Assembly (NCBI GenBank): GCA_029215795.1
Contig: JARDYH010000003.1
Coordinates: 175,162,382 to 175,226,381, forward strand
Reading direction: 5' to 3'
DNA: 64,000 bases
Source of the DNA: Anniella stebbinsi
Taxonomy: Eukaryota > Chordata > Lepidosauria > Squamata > Anniellidae
Below, piece after piece: positions 12,724 to 26,000 of the stretch. Made by a program: the position numbers and the translations under genes. The number at the start of each line of letters is the position of its first letter. Within the stretch, counting starts at the first letter, position 1. The notes under the pieces were generated by a model. It worked only from the letters and a program-made list of their open reading frames with translations, was not told the origin of the DNA and did not search any database.

Positions 12724-13328
12724 CTAAAAGAAAAAGAAATTAAAATGGCTGCCTGTCAGTATTTGAGAAGGTGACTACAGTCTTGCAGGAATTAGGTAGC
12801 TTTTTCTGTGTGCTATTTTATGCACTTTAGGCTCAAGCCTTGGAAACGCAGTTAAAAGTTTATATGCAGTGACTATACAAGACAAACTGAAGGTAAACAG
12901 ATTTCCATTAATATGCATTGCCAATTATGTACAGACACCACCAAACCTGTGAACAGATGCTCATCTGTCCAAGTATTTCCCTGAAATATTTCCACATAAC
13001 TTTTTAATATATATAATTGTACCAACGTAGCTAGAAAATGACAATACTAGTAGATACAGTTCTAACATGCATGAACAAGAATGCATTTTCAAATGTGGCA
13101 GTTGTTTCAAAATATTCGTTTCATTCCTCACATAAAGATGAAAAAGTTGAAAATCATTTGGTATTCCAAGAGTCAAGCACATAATGGGAAAGACACTAAT
13201 AAAAATTTACCTTAGCCAAGTAAAGAAACCATTCACCCAATCATATTAAGTTTAGAACTACATAAACTACTTAGACGGGGAAAACATAACATTGTGAATG
13301 ATTATGTTTTTGTTACTAGTTTGCAAGC

Positions 13329-13356
13329 ACGCACACACGCACACACACACACACAG
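13329..13356. repeat. (CA)n microsatellite, interrupted
   Basis: CA/CG-interrupted dinucleotide run. Confidence 0.95.
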
Positions 13357-15734
13357 GTATAGTGATTTGGGAGTTGACACTCTACTATCTTCATTATTTT
13401 TGAATGGATTCCACAGTCTTACATTGGCCATTTTCCAACAAGTTGCAAAAAAGCTCCTATTCTCCATCTTATATCATCACATATACTATGGAGAAGAAAA
13501 TAGCATTGAAATGATTCAAACTGTATATACAGAATTTTATTTTCTCCATTTTACCAAATAGGTAAGTATATAGATTTTAAGTAATAAAGAGTTATCTAAA
13601 AGGGGTTTCTATTTCAGGATAAATTGAAAAATAAGAAAACCATTTTTCAAAATCCATACAAAGCATACAGGCAGAACTAAACCCTTCCTTTGCAAGAGTA
13701 TAAACCTTTCTCTAATATTTAAGATCTCAGGTAGTCATTATTGCTTCTTGCCAGTTCTGACCTTGAGAGTAAAGTTAAAGTTTAAGCTATCAAACAAAAT
13801 GATTTATCAATAAATGATGAAGGATATGGTATACTAATATGGCTTTAAGAACAAGTGTTCATTCATAGACAAAGCATGACAGTGTGTGGGAGTGTATCCC
13901 TTTTAATTAATGGGGTGGAGAGAAGACCAAAACTGTCCCCAATTTATTTCATGACACTCTGAACCCTCCAACATTTGAACTTGCTTCAGAGAAATTGCTT
14001 CCATCCTCCTCCCACTCCCCGCTTTCCTGGCCATGGCATTTTATCTTGTCAGTGTGCTTGTTTTTCTGTGCTTTTGGCAAAATATAACCATGAAGCAGAT
14101 GGGTCTTGCTATGTATATGCAATGATGCTAAACAGTTAAAGGAGATGGCAAGCTGCCTCTGAGCCCTTGCCCCTATCACCAGGTGTGCTGCTATAATCAG
14201 CAGCAGGGAAAAGATAAAAACCCCTCCAGAGCCATGCAACTGCTGCTGCCTCTGGGACATGATCAGATTAATCACATGCATTTTGGAATGTTGGGTGTCA
14301 GCTAATTTCTATTATTACAGCAGATGTCCCGTCACTGATTTCTGGATTTGTTCATGTTTTAACATTTGTAAAATGCTTTCTTGACGTAAGGGTGCTCATA
14401 AGCAGTGATGGTACTGTTTGATTTTCAGTAGAGAAGAGTGGTGTCTGTTTGTTTTTGTTTTGTTTAATTTTTACCTTATTTAGTTCCATTCTGTTGGGAA
14501 GTATAGTTCGTTTTATTTATAGATTTTGATAGAAATTCATCTACAGAACTATAAATGATTAAGAAAAAGCAATCCACAAGTGCAGCCCTGTGTTTAAGCA
14601 ATAGCATGGTAGCCTTAAGTGATAAAGAAGTTCATGCAGGCAAATAAGCGGACTGGTGGAGGAGGGATGGAGCATTCCATCTCTTCTCTATGCCCAGCAC
14701 AAAAGCCAAATAAGCTGCCAAAAAGGGGAAACCCCTTCTTCTATGCCCCATGTCTTCCCAACAAAGCTATGGCTGAGGATAACCACAACACTGAAACATA
14801 TTCTTAGAATGTGCAGAATGCTTGAGGGTTAAATGTTTCTGCACCTTGCAATTAACTGCGCCCTGAGATGTATGCTACTGGAAGCATATATCTCAGTTAA
14901 AAGCTAGCATTGCTAAGGAGTTGGATTAGGCCACCAAGTCCCACAAGAATGAATGCATGTGACAGAGTTCTAATGTACAGCAGTAGTATAGGTTAGAATT
15001 CATTGTTATGGTCTGACATTACTATAACAGGAAGTCAAACAGCAATTAACAAGCTCATTAATAAGATATATCACTACAATATATGGAGCTGAAATCAGTC
15101 TAATCCTTACATTTAACTGGCTTATACCTTTCCTGGAATTATCTTGTTTGTCAGAGATGCACTATTTTGCTCCATAGTTACATATTTCAAGAACTTATAT
15201 TAGTTCTTTATTCTATTTAGTGTTTTCAATTCTATTGCAAGTCATCTGTAGTCATCAAAATATTTCCTTAAGCCATCATCTCCCCTCTCAACTGACCACA
15301 GAACTAACAGGTGAACCAAAGCTGTGAACTGCTACAGCTCCAACAGAATTAATGCAATTTTACGACAACTATGGATCTATACTTTGGACAGGAAATATAT
15401 CATTTTTATTATTTTAAAAAATCTGTTGAATTATGGGAAAGCTGATGTATGGATTTTGTGTGGGTTCCAAGGAAAGTCATGTTTTGTGGACCCAGCTCTT
15501 TAGTTCATAATTGACTATTGTCTGACAATTTGAGGTTTAATGTCTGACATTTATTTTTTTTTGAGAAAAATGGCTCCTGGAGGTTCAGAAATAAAATAAG
15601 GTATGCCTGGCAGATATCCATAGATCAAAGACAGATTATTCTGTATCTTTTCTCTCCTCATCCTCACCGCTTTAATTCAGTCTTTGCTCCTCATCTTCCC
15701 TACAAACCTAATTTTTGCTGAAGTATTCCAAGTT
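13357..15734. other. Intronic sequence, nothing recognised
   Basis: A 110-codon minus-strand frame at 13949-14281 has a hydrophobic stretch but no known domain, no splice support and was not called. Confidence 0.6.
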
Positions 15735-16066
15735 CCATAATCAGTGGCCCCACGGTTATGGAATGCTCTCCTCACTAAGGTCTGTCTGCTGCCAACATTG
15801 TCATCTTTCTGGCACCAGGTTAAGACTGCCCTCTACTCCCAGGCATGTGATGGCATACGATGGGGCATTTATGTCAGTTGTTTAGAACAAGTCCGGTATC
15901 TTTTTATACAAAGTTTTTTTAAGTGGTTTTGATTTTTTTAGAAATTGGTATGTTAATGATTTTATATTATGATTTTATTATCTGTATTGTGAGACTTGTA
16001 ATTCTTGTGAACTGTCCAGAGAGCTTTGGCTATTGGGAGGTAAAGGAATGAAATAACAACAACGCC
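15735..16066 (+). mobile_element. L2-like LINE 3' end
   Basis: GCCCCACGGTTATGGAATGC, TTCTGGCACCAGGTTAAGAC and GAGAGCTTTGGCTATTGGGA match the 3' regions at 35313-35530 and 38945-39290. The tail is (AAC)n at 16051-16062. Confidence 0.7.
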
Positions 16067-16419
16067 AAAATCTGTTGCTACATTAAATTGCACAAAATCA
16101 AGGCACGTTATGTAACTATAACTAGCTTGCATAACCAATGAGCTCATGAAGCTCATTGACCTTAATTTTGGATTTTCTTGATCTAATAATACATGCACTT
16201 TTAATAATTACTGAGAACTACGGGAATAGAATAATTTACCCAGAATAGTTTGTTTTTAATCATTTTTGCCCAGACCGAGGGGAAGGGAAGATAGTTGGCT
16301 ATCTTGTTATACCACTTGCTTATGACATTGCCAATAACCATAAATTCTGATTATGAGCAGAAAAGTGGATTTGGAAACTTGTTGATATAAATCCAGGAAG
16401 AGCTACAAAATTACCTTCT

Positions 16420-16462
16420 GAATGAGGAAGTAGGAATGATGGGGTTTCCTACTTCCTCATTC
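16420..16462. repeat. Perfect 16 bp stem-loop
   Basis: GAATGAGGAAGTAGGA (16420-16435) and TCCTACTTCCTCATTC (16447-16462) around an 11-base loop; the stem extends imperfectly outward (AATTACCTT versus AAAGTAATT). Confidence 0.8.
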
Positions 16463-16809
16463 ATAAAGTAATTCTGCCCAAAAAAGAAGACATTCAGCCA
16501 CAGACCTCTGAAGTCTTGGCACAGTTTGAGAGTGTTTTTAAAAGAGCTTAGTTAAACTGAATTGCGTACCAAGTTAATCAGATTGATATTTCTATTAGCC
16601 TAAATTACTCATTTTAGAAATGTGTGTGTAGGGATAGCCAAGAGAAATGCATGAACTATTATGTACAAATTACCTAATGTACACGGTGTTGCATAAGTCA
16701 AATGCATAGTTAAGCCTTTCTGTATCTACAGAAGCTAAAACATAGAGTCAGACAATCTGAATTTTCTGCCCCACTGGCAATAGTTTTCCAAGATCTGAGC
16801 CCTGCTAAG

Positions 16810-17040
16810 AGAGCCAATGTGGGTATAGTGATTAGAATACTGGACTGGGACTTGGGAGACCCAGGTTCTAGCTCCTCCCCATTTAGCATAAAGCTCTCTG
16901 GATGATTTTGCGCCAGCCACTGACTTTCAGCCTAGCCTACCTCACAGGGCTGTTGTGAGGATAAAATGGAGAAGGGAAGATTCGTGTATGCTGCCTTGGG
17001 CTCCTTGGAGGAAAGTTGGGATATAAATGTAACAAATAAA
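16810..17040 (+). mobile_element. tRNA-derived SINE with LINE-like tail
   Basis: Begins with a tRNA-like head: A-box-like TGGGTATAGTGATTAGAAT and B-box-like GGTTCTAGCTCC. It continues CTCACAGGGCTGTTGTGAGG, and ends TTGGGATATAAATGTAAC with (AAAT)n/(ATT)n. A reverse-orientation copy lies at 44385-44620. The tail resembles the L2-like LINE 3' ends in this window (GGGCGGTATATAAGTGTAAT), suggesting L2-type mobilisation (inference). Confidence 0.75.
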
Positions 17041-17042
17041 TA

Positions 17043-17074
<32 letters not shown>
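17041..17074. repeat. (ATT)n microsatellite shared by SINE tail and R4 tail
   Basis: About ten TTA/ATT units. It is both the plus-strand SINE tail and the minus-strand R4-like 3' tail, so the two elements meet tail to tail. Confidence 0.9.
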
Positions 17075-17075
17075 C

Positions 17076-17665
17076 TCTTTATTGCTCATGGAGGTTTTTG
17101 CAGATGGACATGACAGGCTTTGCCAAGTCATGCTGTCTTTTACAGATTCAGGAATTTCCTGACAATTGAGTATGTTTAATTCTGACTGCTTTCTGGATGT
17201 TGGTGTGGATGTATTTTGGTAGGCCCAGTTTCTCAAGGTTTTCTGTATTTTTGATGTGATGCTGGTGACTGATGTGACTAACGGAATAGTTGTGACCTTT
17301 TCCTGTTGCCATAGTTCTTTGACTTTCATGGCCAGTGGTGTATATTTTTCTCTCTTTTTCTCTTCCTTTTCTACAACATTTTTGTCATTAGGTATTGCTA
17401 TGTCAATGAGGTATGTGCTTTTTTTCTTTTTTGTCTATGACCGTTACGTCTGGTCGGTTGCAAAGTATTGTCTCGTCCATATGAATTGTTCTGTCCCCGT
17501 ATATTTTATGATCTGCATTTTCCAAGATCGTTTCGGGTGAGTATGTATAGTATGGTGTAGGTTGTTTGATGAGGTTACATTTGATGGCCAGTTGTTGGTG
17601 AATTATTTTTGCAGCTATATTGTGTCTGTCTGTATCATCTATTCCTGGAATTAATGGCATTTCCT
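17076..17665 (-). pseudogene. R4-clade non-LTR element, C-terminal restriction-like endonuclease fragment
   Basis: Minus-strand frames 17660-17403 and 17329-16937 together encode NIAAKIIHQQLAIKCNLI, TILENADHKIYGDRTI, then NRPDVTVIDKKEKK, and after a frameshift DIAIPND, KYTPLAMKVKELW and VTTIPLVTSVTSI. The spacing RPD...D...DIAIP is the PD-(D/E)XK-like active site region of restriction-like endonucleases found at the C terminus of R4/R2-type elements, which cut DNA at defined targets. The 3' end reads CAATAAAGAGA followed by (TAA)n at the left boundary. The reverse transcriptase is absent and the frame is broken near 17340-17400. R4 elements are known in lizards. Confidence 0.65.
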
Positions 17666-18185
17666 ACATAAATCTGTTGTTACACTTAACTTTTATGATG
17701 TATCTTTGGTAGTTCTTAGTTGTTATAACTTGCTCCTGTATATTATGGTATCATCCTTATCTACTTCCCACTCTCCTAGAGATCATGGATGCATCACTTA
17801 CCAAGACTTTGTGTGACAAAGTTGCTAGTCAGCCATTTTAGCAGAGAAGAGTGGGCCACTTCAGCAGAATCCTCAGCCAAAAATATCACTTCAGAATCAG
17901 ATAAAACCTTCTTCCTTGGATGAAGCCTAGGCCTAAACTACACAGCACAGACTGTTTTGTAACTGTCTCCCAAGGAAAAGCAGATGGGGTATGCATTTTG
18001 AGCAGAGAAGTTGTTTGAGGAGAAAGAGTTAAAAGATTGCATCTTGCTGCTTTTCATAAAGAGGAAGAAAAAAGGCAGGGGAAAGTTATGCACAACTGCC
18101 CTGAATGATGACCTCTACATGAATAAACATAGCAAACTGAATCAGCTCTGAGATTTCCATGCTCATTAGTTTGGTAATTCTCAAT

Positions 18186-18309
18186 GATAAAATGTGATTT
18201 ATGTGCTTTTAATCAGTTTTGTGCATTTTATGTTTGATGTTGTTCCCCTCCTCAATCCGGAGGGAGAGGTGGGAAATTAATAAATAAATAAATTATTATT
18301 ATTATTATT
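18186..18309 (+). mobile_element. L2-like LINE 3' tail
   Basis: TTTAATCAGTTTTGTGCATT, CTCAATCCGGAGGGAGAGGT and an (AAAT)n(ATT)n tail; the same 3' end type as at 35150-35310. Severely 5' truncated. Confidence 0.65.
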
Positions 18310-18488
18310 TGATGGCAGTTCATGGATTTGGAAAACTGGTCAACATCATACTTCCTATGAGTGGTTAAGAATCTACACATTGCTTCTATCAAAGCTCCTC
18401 AACCGGGAAGTCTTTATGAGCAGTTATTTTGCCAGGACTTTTTATATATAAAGAACTGGTGATCAGTAATGATTAATGAAGATATATA

Positions 18489-18990
18489 GGCTGAGTTCGT
18501 ACAACACAAGAGTCAATGGTGGGTGAACAGTCAACTCCACGGATGATTATTGAGTGGGTACTCCTCACATGACATGATTATAATCAATCATGGTGTGGAT
18601 TAAGGCCAGTGTCGAGTTGACTATTAGTCAATAGTATGTTTGATTGACACATCCCCCGCCCTCTCCCCCCTCTGTCCTCCCACTGGTATCCCATCAGCCA
18701 TTGCGATTTCTGCCGGCTAGACTAGGTGGCTCTTTCCAGGGGGCTCTGTAGTCGCCGAAAATAACCAACTGTGTGTGATGAAATAGTCAGCGGTGCCTGA
18801 CACATGACATGATAACCAACTGTTGTTCATATAATTAACGCTGCATAGCGTTGGTTATTTGCGTTGGTTATTTCGGCTGAATAACCAACCATGGTGTGAA
18901 AAAATCCCGACAGATGACATAATAACGAATCGTTGACTATTTAACCCACTGTTGACTATTTAACCCACCGTTGTCAAATCCAGTCAGTTA
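18489..18990. mobile_element. Related MITE-like repeat, right end unclear
   Basis: Begins GGCTGAGTTCGTACAACACA like the 22851 element and contains repeated CAATGGTGGGTGAA, ATAACCAAC and TTGACTATTTAACCCAC motifs. It is rich in short internal palindromes (TTGGTTATTTGCGTTGGTTA). The matching right terminus is not found, so the end is approximate. Confidence 0.5.
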
Positions 18991-19989
18991 CCTGCTGGAC
19001 TACTCATAAGTTAAGTTGTATTAGGGCACACTACTACTGGGATGCCCATCAATCCCCAAACCCGGAAGCTGATGGGCATCCTATGCAGAGCGGGAGAAGC
19101 GCAAAGGTGATTTTTGTCTCTGCTCTTCTCCCACACTTTTCTTTTGTTCATCTAGCTGGGGCTCTGTAGAACGGGAGGGAAGGAGGCTGAGGAGGCCAGA
19201 GGAGTCTTCATATGTTGGCCTCCCCAGTCCCCTCCCTTCCCTGTCTCAAAGCCGTCCCCTTTCCCTCCCCTCCGAGGTTGCCTTTGCCTCAGAGAGGTAG
19301 CCAGCGCAATTCTCTCCGCTCCACATGTGAGGGGGAGGGGAGTTCAGACTCCTGGGTCCGAGGTTGGAGTGCTGCTGCTGACCTTGGATTCAGGAATCTG
19401 AACTATCCTATGGCCCCCAGACTCTTATTGCATTTTTAGAGAATAAGAAGTAATCTGACAAAGCTATGGCAACTTTTAGAAGAACAAATATTTAAATGAC
19501 GCTGTTTTCTTCACCTTGTAAATCAGATAAGACTTTTTTTCTAGTTATACACAGCACACCAAAAGACCCTTGAGAAGGCAAACACATTTGCACACCTCCC
19601 TCCTTTGGACCACTGTTAGCATTTTACTACAATGGGAACCAATGATTTTTCTCTGAGAGACTGTAAAAGGTGGTGCAATTAAGACAAGAAGAAATGCATT
19701 AGAGGATTGCTGCTTGCACTTCATTTAATTTCCAAAACTTAAAGAATGATGGGAATGATATGATAAAAATTCTATAATGAAACTTCTAAAGAAATTTGCA
19801 TTTCTCAATTAAACAAGTGAGTATAGCAAATATACCCTTCCTTTCTTTTGCTTTTCATCACTTATGGTTGCAACAACAGTCAAATCAGGCTAAACAGAAT
19901 TTAAAGATTGGATCCCATTCTAAACAGGGAACAGAGAATGGATTGGCATCACTGTTGGCAGATTTACGAAAGAATTAAAATTAATTTTC

Positions 19990-20055
19990 ACTATTTATTT
20001 ATTACATTTCCATGCTGCTTAATAGTCAAAGCTCTCTTAAAAATTACTTAAGAAA
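19990..20055 (-). mobile_element. L2-like LINE 3' end relic, minus
   Basis: TTATTTATTACATTTCCATG then CTTAATAGTCAAAGCTCTCT: complement of the GAGAGCTTTGGCTATTGGGCGG 3' end of L2-like LINEs. Confidence 0.5.
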
Positions 20056-20798
20056 TTATCAGTAGAATTATATTCAATAGCTAAGCAGATATAACAGGCT
20101 GTCCACATAAGTATCAGGAATGCAGATGTTAATTATAGTACCAGGAATAATGATTCAGATATATTTTATACACATACTTCATCCATGTAACTACAAGACA
20201 TTTGCAAGGTCCATACACCCTGGAGCAGAAGAATGTTTTCTTTGAAGAGTGCATTATATAGCATGAGAAGTGCCAAAAATACATACAATTTAAAAAAATA
20301 AAGAATATTTTTTTGTCATACCATGGAAACATTTAAACTGTCCTAACTGTATGCATCTGATTCCTATTAACATTCAAGGGACCACCTGCACCACTGTCTG
20401 TTGTAAATTACAGTAAGATCAGAGAAAGGATTAAACTGATCAGAAGTGATATTCTTTGGTTCTTTTGTAGGCTATCAGTGAAAAGTTTACTTTTCCATAT
20501 GCAGAGGCACTAGAAGCTAACATGTTATACATGCATTAAATGTTTCATATACATATTTAAAACTCACCAGTAGGGGCTTGCCTTAATCATGCTGAAATAT
20601 CCATAGTCAGAGTTGAGAAAGAGTAATGTGACAAAAGAGAGTTAATGGAGAAACACCATCATTTTCACCCAGCTAGACACATCTGCACATTGAAGCATCC
20701 TTTGCTTGTGTTTCCTTGTGTGCTCAAATGGTTGCTGCACATGTGGTTCGTGTAACTAAAAAGCCTGATACAGTGTCCGGGAGTGTGCATGTAGACTA

Positions 20799-21232
20799 GG
20801 GGCATGTCTACACATAAGGGTGTACAGCGAGGGAGGGGGGAGGATTACGGACTTATCTGCTTCCGCAATCCTCCCCTACCATCTACATTGCTGCACGACA
20901 TCCCAGAAGGAAAGAGGGATGTTGCAGATGTCACTTTTTTTTTAACTGAAGAGGAGCCGCGCAGCCCCGATCCGCGGAGATATTTTTTTTAAAAAAAACG
21001 CTCTCAACCCCACCCACCATCTTGGGGTGGTGAAATTGCTCCCCCCCCATGGGCAAGGAGCCATCCCATGCGACTCCGTGCCCATTTTAGCACCCAGGAT
21101 GATGGAAAAACCGGGATATCCCTTGTTTCTATTCTCCTGGGGTCATCCCTAGTTGATCCTGGGATCCCCTGTGCATCATGTGGATGCACAGGGATGACGC
21201 TGGGATAAAGGCCTGGTGTAGACATGGCCTTG
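20799..21232. mobile_element. MITE-like element with TIR GGCATGTCTACAC
   Basis: GGGGCATGTCTACACATAAG at left and GGTGTAGACATGGCCTTGG at right are inverted. The interior is G+C-rich for this region and contains CCTGGGATCCCCTGTGCATC next to its complement GATGCACAGGGATGACGC, an inner stem. Open frames inside are by-products of base composition. Confidence 0.6.
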
Positions 21233-22583
21233 GTCAAATCACTGGGAAACACATCCATCATGTTTGGGGAATGGAGAGGAGGAGCAGGAGACCAGGTTTA
21301 ATTCCCTTTTTGTTCTATCTTCTCCAAGCAATGTTTGGGATTCTTTTCAATCACTTGACAGTGGCTAAATGTGAAGTAAAGGAACTACATGGGTCTTTTG
21401 AGAGTGCTGCTGCAAACACACACAGTCAGATTAGAGCCTGTGTATTTGAAGTGCCACTGTGCAATCAAAATGCAAGGGAGACAAAGGGATTCAAGATTGT
21501 GGGTTGCAGTTCTAAAACATTAAACAAGAGGAAACTACACATCCTTACTGCATGTACAGTCTCCTGTGCATTTCTTTAGATCAGAACCATTATCCCCTTC
21601 AATGACATTTAAGATAAAGGGCTTTCCCCTTCAGTGACATTTAAGACAAATTAGCTAGAGTACTTAAGGCTGTCGTCATTAGAACAAGCATTACGAGCAT
21701 ATTAATATAGAAAATGTTATTCCTTTCTCCCGTGCCCCCAGCTTCCAAGGAATAAACAACAATGAACTTCTGAAATGGAAGAGCTATTTTGTACCCTGCC
21801 ACATCACATAGTAGACCAACACAGACAGAAATAAAATGCCATTCAACTGATAGACTACTGGCCAATTCATGGTAACTTTGTGTTTGTTGGCTTCTGAGAT
21901 TCGTCCAAAACAATCTGAGCTAGGAAAACCATGGGATGATGTAGCAAGGCACAAATATTCTTAAGCAAGAGTGCATCCTCATGATCACTTAGCACACAGA
22001 TTAGTTACACTTCAACTAATAAGAGATTTGTAGCATGCACTCTTGCTTTGTACATTTAATACAAATTGGTGGATCACAGGGATTCTAATAAAATAAATAT
22101 AAGTAGAACTTGCAAGGCTGAGCTCAGACCACCACCACTTCAGTCTGCCATTGTAAGGTTCCAGTTTATATAGGTGTAGTCCAGTAGAGAGAGGGGTGGG
22201 GGTGGGAAGACGTTATGAGTGTTAGATCTTCACCCATTAGACCTGGGTTCAAAGCCAAGCCAAGTATCTCTTTACAAGCTGTTTGTTTCCCCTTTCACAC
22301 ATATGTCTATATGTTGTTTTACATTAGCAAAATGCTTACCTGGAATATATTCCACTGACCATGTCATTCTGGAGGGAATTCTCTGTTGTTATGCTGGGTC
22401 CAGCTGCCTTAGACACAAGTAAAATGACCAGACTTCTCATCTGCAGATTGTTCCTGCTATCAGAAACAAAAACCCTGCCAAAGAGAAAAAATAAATTAAG
22501 TCAGAACAGTATTTTGGACTCTCAAATTATTTTTCATTACTCATTAGCCTAGTTCAGATCACAACCTAAATAATGGCTTAGAT

Positions 22584-22710
22584 CAGGGGTAGGCAACCTG
22601 GTATCCTCCAGATGATTTGGATTACAATTTTCATCGGACCTAGCCAGCATAGCCAACAGTCAGCGATTATGGAAGTTGTCATCCAAAACATCTGGAGGGC
22701 ACCCTACCCC
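22584..22710. mobile_element. Palindromic MITE, CAACCTGGT...CCAGATG family
   Basis: CAGGGGTAGGCAACCTGGT at left and GGAGGGCACCCTACCCC at right; the halves are inverted copies (CCTCCAGATGATTTGGATTA versus CATCCAAAACATCTGGAGG). Further members are at 36493-36603, 48358-48494 and inside the 45507/46944 inverted repeats. Confidence 0.65.
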
Positions 22711-22850
22711 TTATTAAGATTATTGCTTGTTGCATGGTTGAGGTGACTGCCTGAACCAGACAAAGATTTGGAGGCATCTATAGAACATAAGGCACTGTTG
22801 ATATAGATGAATCACCACTTTCTTTTTATAGGTAGCTAAATACACACATA

Positions 22851-23076
22851 GGCTGAATTCAGACAACACGATAGTCAATGGTGGGGTAATAATCAACTTT
22901 ACAGTTGTGTGGGGAGTACCCCCTAGATGAACAACATCGTAATAAATAATCAACTGTGGTGTGGATTAGGATCAGCGCTGAGCTGACTATGGCAACATTC
23001 AGACGACACGATAGTCAATACAACTGACGATTGTCCCCCCACCCCCAGTTGCTTATTGTGTCGTTCGAATTCAGCC
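22851..23076. mobile_element. MITE with TIR GGCTGAATTCAGACAACAC
   Basis: Left GGCTGAATTCAGACAACACG, right GTGTCGTTCGAATTCAGCC, inverted with a few mismatches; AGTCAATGGTGGGG and ATCAACTGTGGTGTGG motifs inside. Related to 18489-18990. Confidence 0.65.
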
Positions 23077-26000
23077 ATACAGTTAATGTCTGAACTTTCT
23101 GGAAAGCAGTACATTCAGAATTCCTTAGTACTAGATATTTGGTGTGCATATTTTTCCTAGTTCCCTAATATTTTTCCTTTTCCCAACTATAGCCAATACT
23201 AGGGTTTGCTAGAGCATTGCCATAATATAATAAAATATAACATAACAACATTTTAAGTCATAAGTAGCAAATTCAGACATTTCTGGGTTAATTGAGTAAA
23301 AGGGACATTTATACAATGTAGCCCTGGAAAACCAATACATTGTTGCTGCATATAATTGTGATTATTTCAGAAGTTCACAATGTGCTTTTAGTCTTCAGCA
23401 CTTAGCTAATGTTGAGTTACAGAATCTCCTTTACTACTATAAAATTTAGAGATTAACAAAATTCCAAATGTTCATATACTATTGATTCCTATGCTGGAGA
23501 AATAAGATTTGTGGGAGGGATCATTACATATAGCATATAGAGACAGCCTATATAGCAAACAGAATTAATATGTTGTGGTATAAGGGATTTTCTGGTTAAG
23601 CAGGTAAGCATGAAGGATATGTGTAAGTTGTATGATTAATTTTAAAAAATCAATATTCTGAAGTTGGAAGACAAGTTCAGTCTTCAGATTTATCCTCACT
23701 TCGGTTGACTGAAGATGTAAATGAAGTCTATTACCATATGATAGAGATTAGATAAAAATAGAATATGAGGAAGAATTCAGGACTAAACACTAACCTGTGA
23801 AGTATTCCAGTCTAATGATAAAAAGAGCTGCTAATTAGTAGCAACTCTAGATGGAGAAATGTCAGTGGGCAGAGTACAGAGCAAGAATCTAGACATAAAG
23901 TAACTGACATCCAATGCAACATCCAATTATATGACCTTCACCACCTAGCATTCTATAGTTCTTTACTGTGTCATTGTCCGAGTTATTAGCTACTTAAGAC
24001 TTGAAGTTCTTTTCCACCCATAGTAGTAAACAGAATTACATTACTGACATGTACTCGATCTTCACTACAGTAAATTGCATGAGACTTGAAACAAATAAAG
24101 CCTAGGGTGACCATCCTTTAGTAACTAGAAGCTACTGCAGTCACTTGACATGGCTCCAGGGGTCACATTCACAGTCTACCTGAATCCAGTTCCCTAGAGA
24201 TATTCAACCCAAGTTATAGGTACATAAAAGTCTTCCAGATGGTGCAATTATTCTTGATGGGTATGTAGCAGAAGACAGGTGCCTCTAGGGGGGAAAAGTG
24301 AACTGGAAGCAGCCAAGTAAAATCAGGTGTGTGTGTGCACACATTAGTATCAGAGTCAGATTCTTTTTTAAAAGATTGGACAAAATGCAACCACAAGTGT
24401 AAATATAAATATAAAACTCCCTAGATTATGGTGTTTGCCTTTTCTAGTTTGTGCACCTTGGTATTATTAAACACTCTGCCCTCAAGGTAACTGAAATTAG
24501 ACCAATACAACCAGCCACAGCAAATCCAATTTTATAGAACAATGAAAAGACTGAAGGAAAAACGTTATTATTCTCAATGTTATTCATGTGACAAAACCAA
24601 GTTTTTAGAAACTGACAGACTCATAGATTTAAATACAGTGCTCTTTTATTTATTTATTTTAAAAAATCATGTTGATCCATGGGGAAACAGGGGAAGTCTA
24701 GCTCTGAAACAAGTGCACTATTATGGTATGCTGATATAAGACCCACACCACCCACACAAGCAGTAACACTGGCTAATAGTGCTGAAAGAATTACACCTCC
24801 TACTACTGTCCATCTGTTTAAAAGAATAAATCAAGCAAGCATGAGCATTCCCATTAAAGCTTTGCACACTTCGTAATACCCAGCCATTTCACTTTTCAGG
24901 TACTGATATGAGAAGAATCCATAATTTCTATGGTTTAGCTTCATATTCAAGGAAATATGTTAACCAGGCGAAAAAAAGATCACCGAAATTTATGAACATT
25001 TTGGGTTTGCAGATAGAGTCTTATTGATAAACGCTGTTTAATAATTATATTTTCGAAATCTTATGTCTATAGTGTATCAGACAAAAATAATGCAGAAGAT
25101 ATGGTCATAAAATGCATTCCACTTCAACTATTATTTTTGTAAAAAAATTTTAAAAAAAATTCAAGTAAGAATTTGGCACTTGATGAGCAAGTCTAATTCA
25201 AACTGCATAAATACAAGAGAGCATTAATGCTCCAAGTGAAATTGCAGCATTTATAGAACACTTTCAAACATTGAATATAGTACACAATTTATACATTATC
25301 ATCTAAGATCAGTACTGCGCATGCCAAATTCCATCAGGGCAAGGAGTTATCAACCCTAAGTTCCATGAGCTCCCAACCTCCTTTTCTCTTCAACTGAAGA
25401 CAGTTCCTTCCATCTTCCCTTTGCTCCTACTCCAGTTTGCATAAGAACGTTCTGAATCTAGCAAGAGACACATGTTCAGCGCATGCCATGGAAAGAATTG
25501 TCAACATTTAGAGAATTTCCCTTTCACAGAATTGAACAGCAAGGCTATGAATTGCAGACATTCTGTCCAATTTGTGCTCATAAGTCTTCAGTACTAGAAT
25601 CAGCCACTGAATAACAGTTGTCAACAATGGGGAGGAGGGAGGAAAGCATTAGAGAAGTTGCTCTTTCACTGGCTAATTAAGGGACCAGGATGGTTTCCCC
25701 CTTACTATGATGTTCTTCCTGGGACACAGGAAGTGCGGTCTTCCAACAGCTCTTGGTCTCCTGGCCAGTGGCAGATGCCAGAGTGTGACACAGATATATT
25801 TGTCTTTTCATTTGATCTAGAAGCAGCAGTGTGCCTTAAATCAGCACCTGGGAACTATACTATACCAGAGAAAGGCAAGGAATAAAGTAAACAATAGTCC
25901 ACAAGAAGCTCTTATAAATAGCAGTTCCAAGTTCTAAATTCTACATGGTGGTATTTTCACTCTGTTGTGGAACTCTACTGTTGTTATATACAAATGCAGA

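Noticed and set aside
13949..14281. 110-codon minus-strand frame with a signal-peptide-like stretch
   Set aside because: Hydrophobic run alone is not evidence; no cysteine pattern or family match, isolated in intron.
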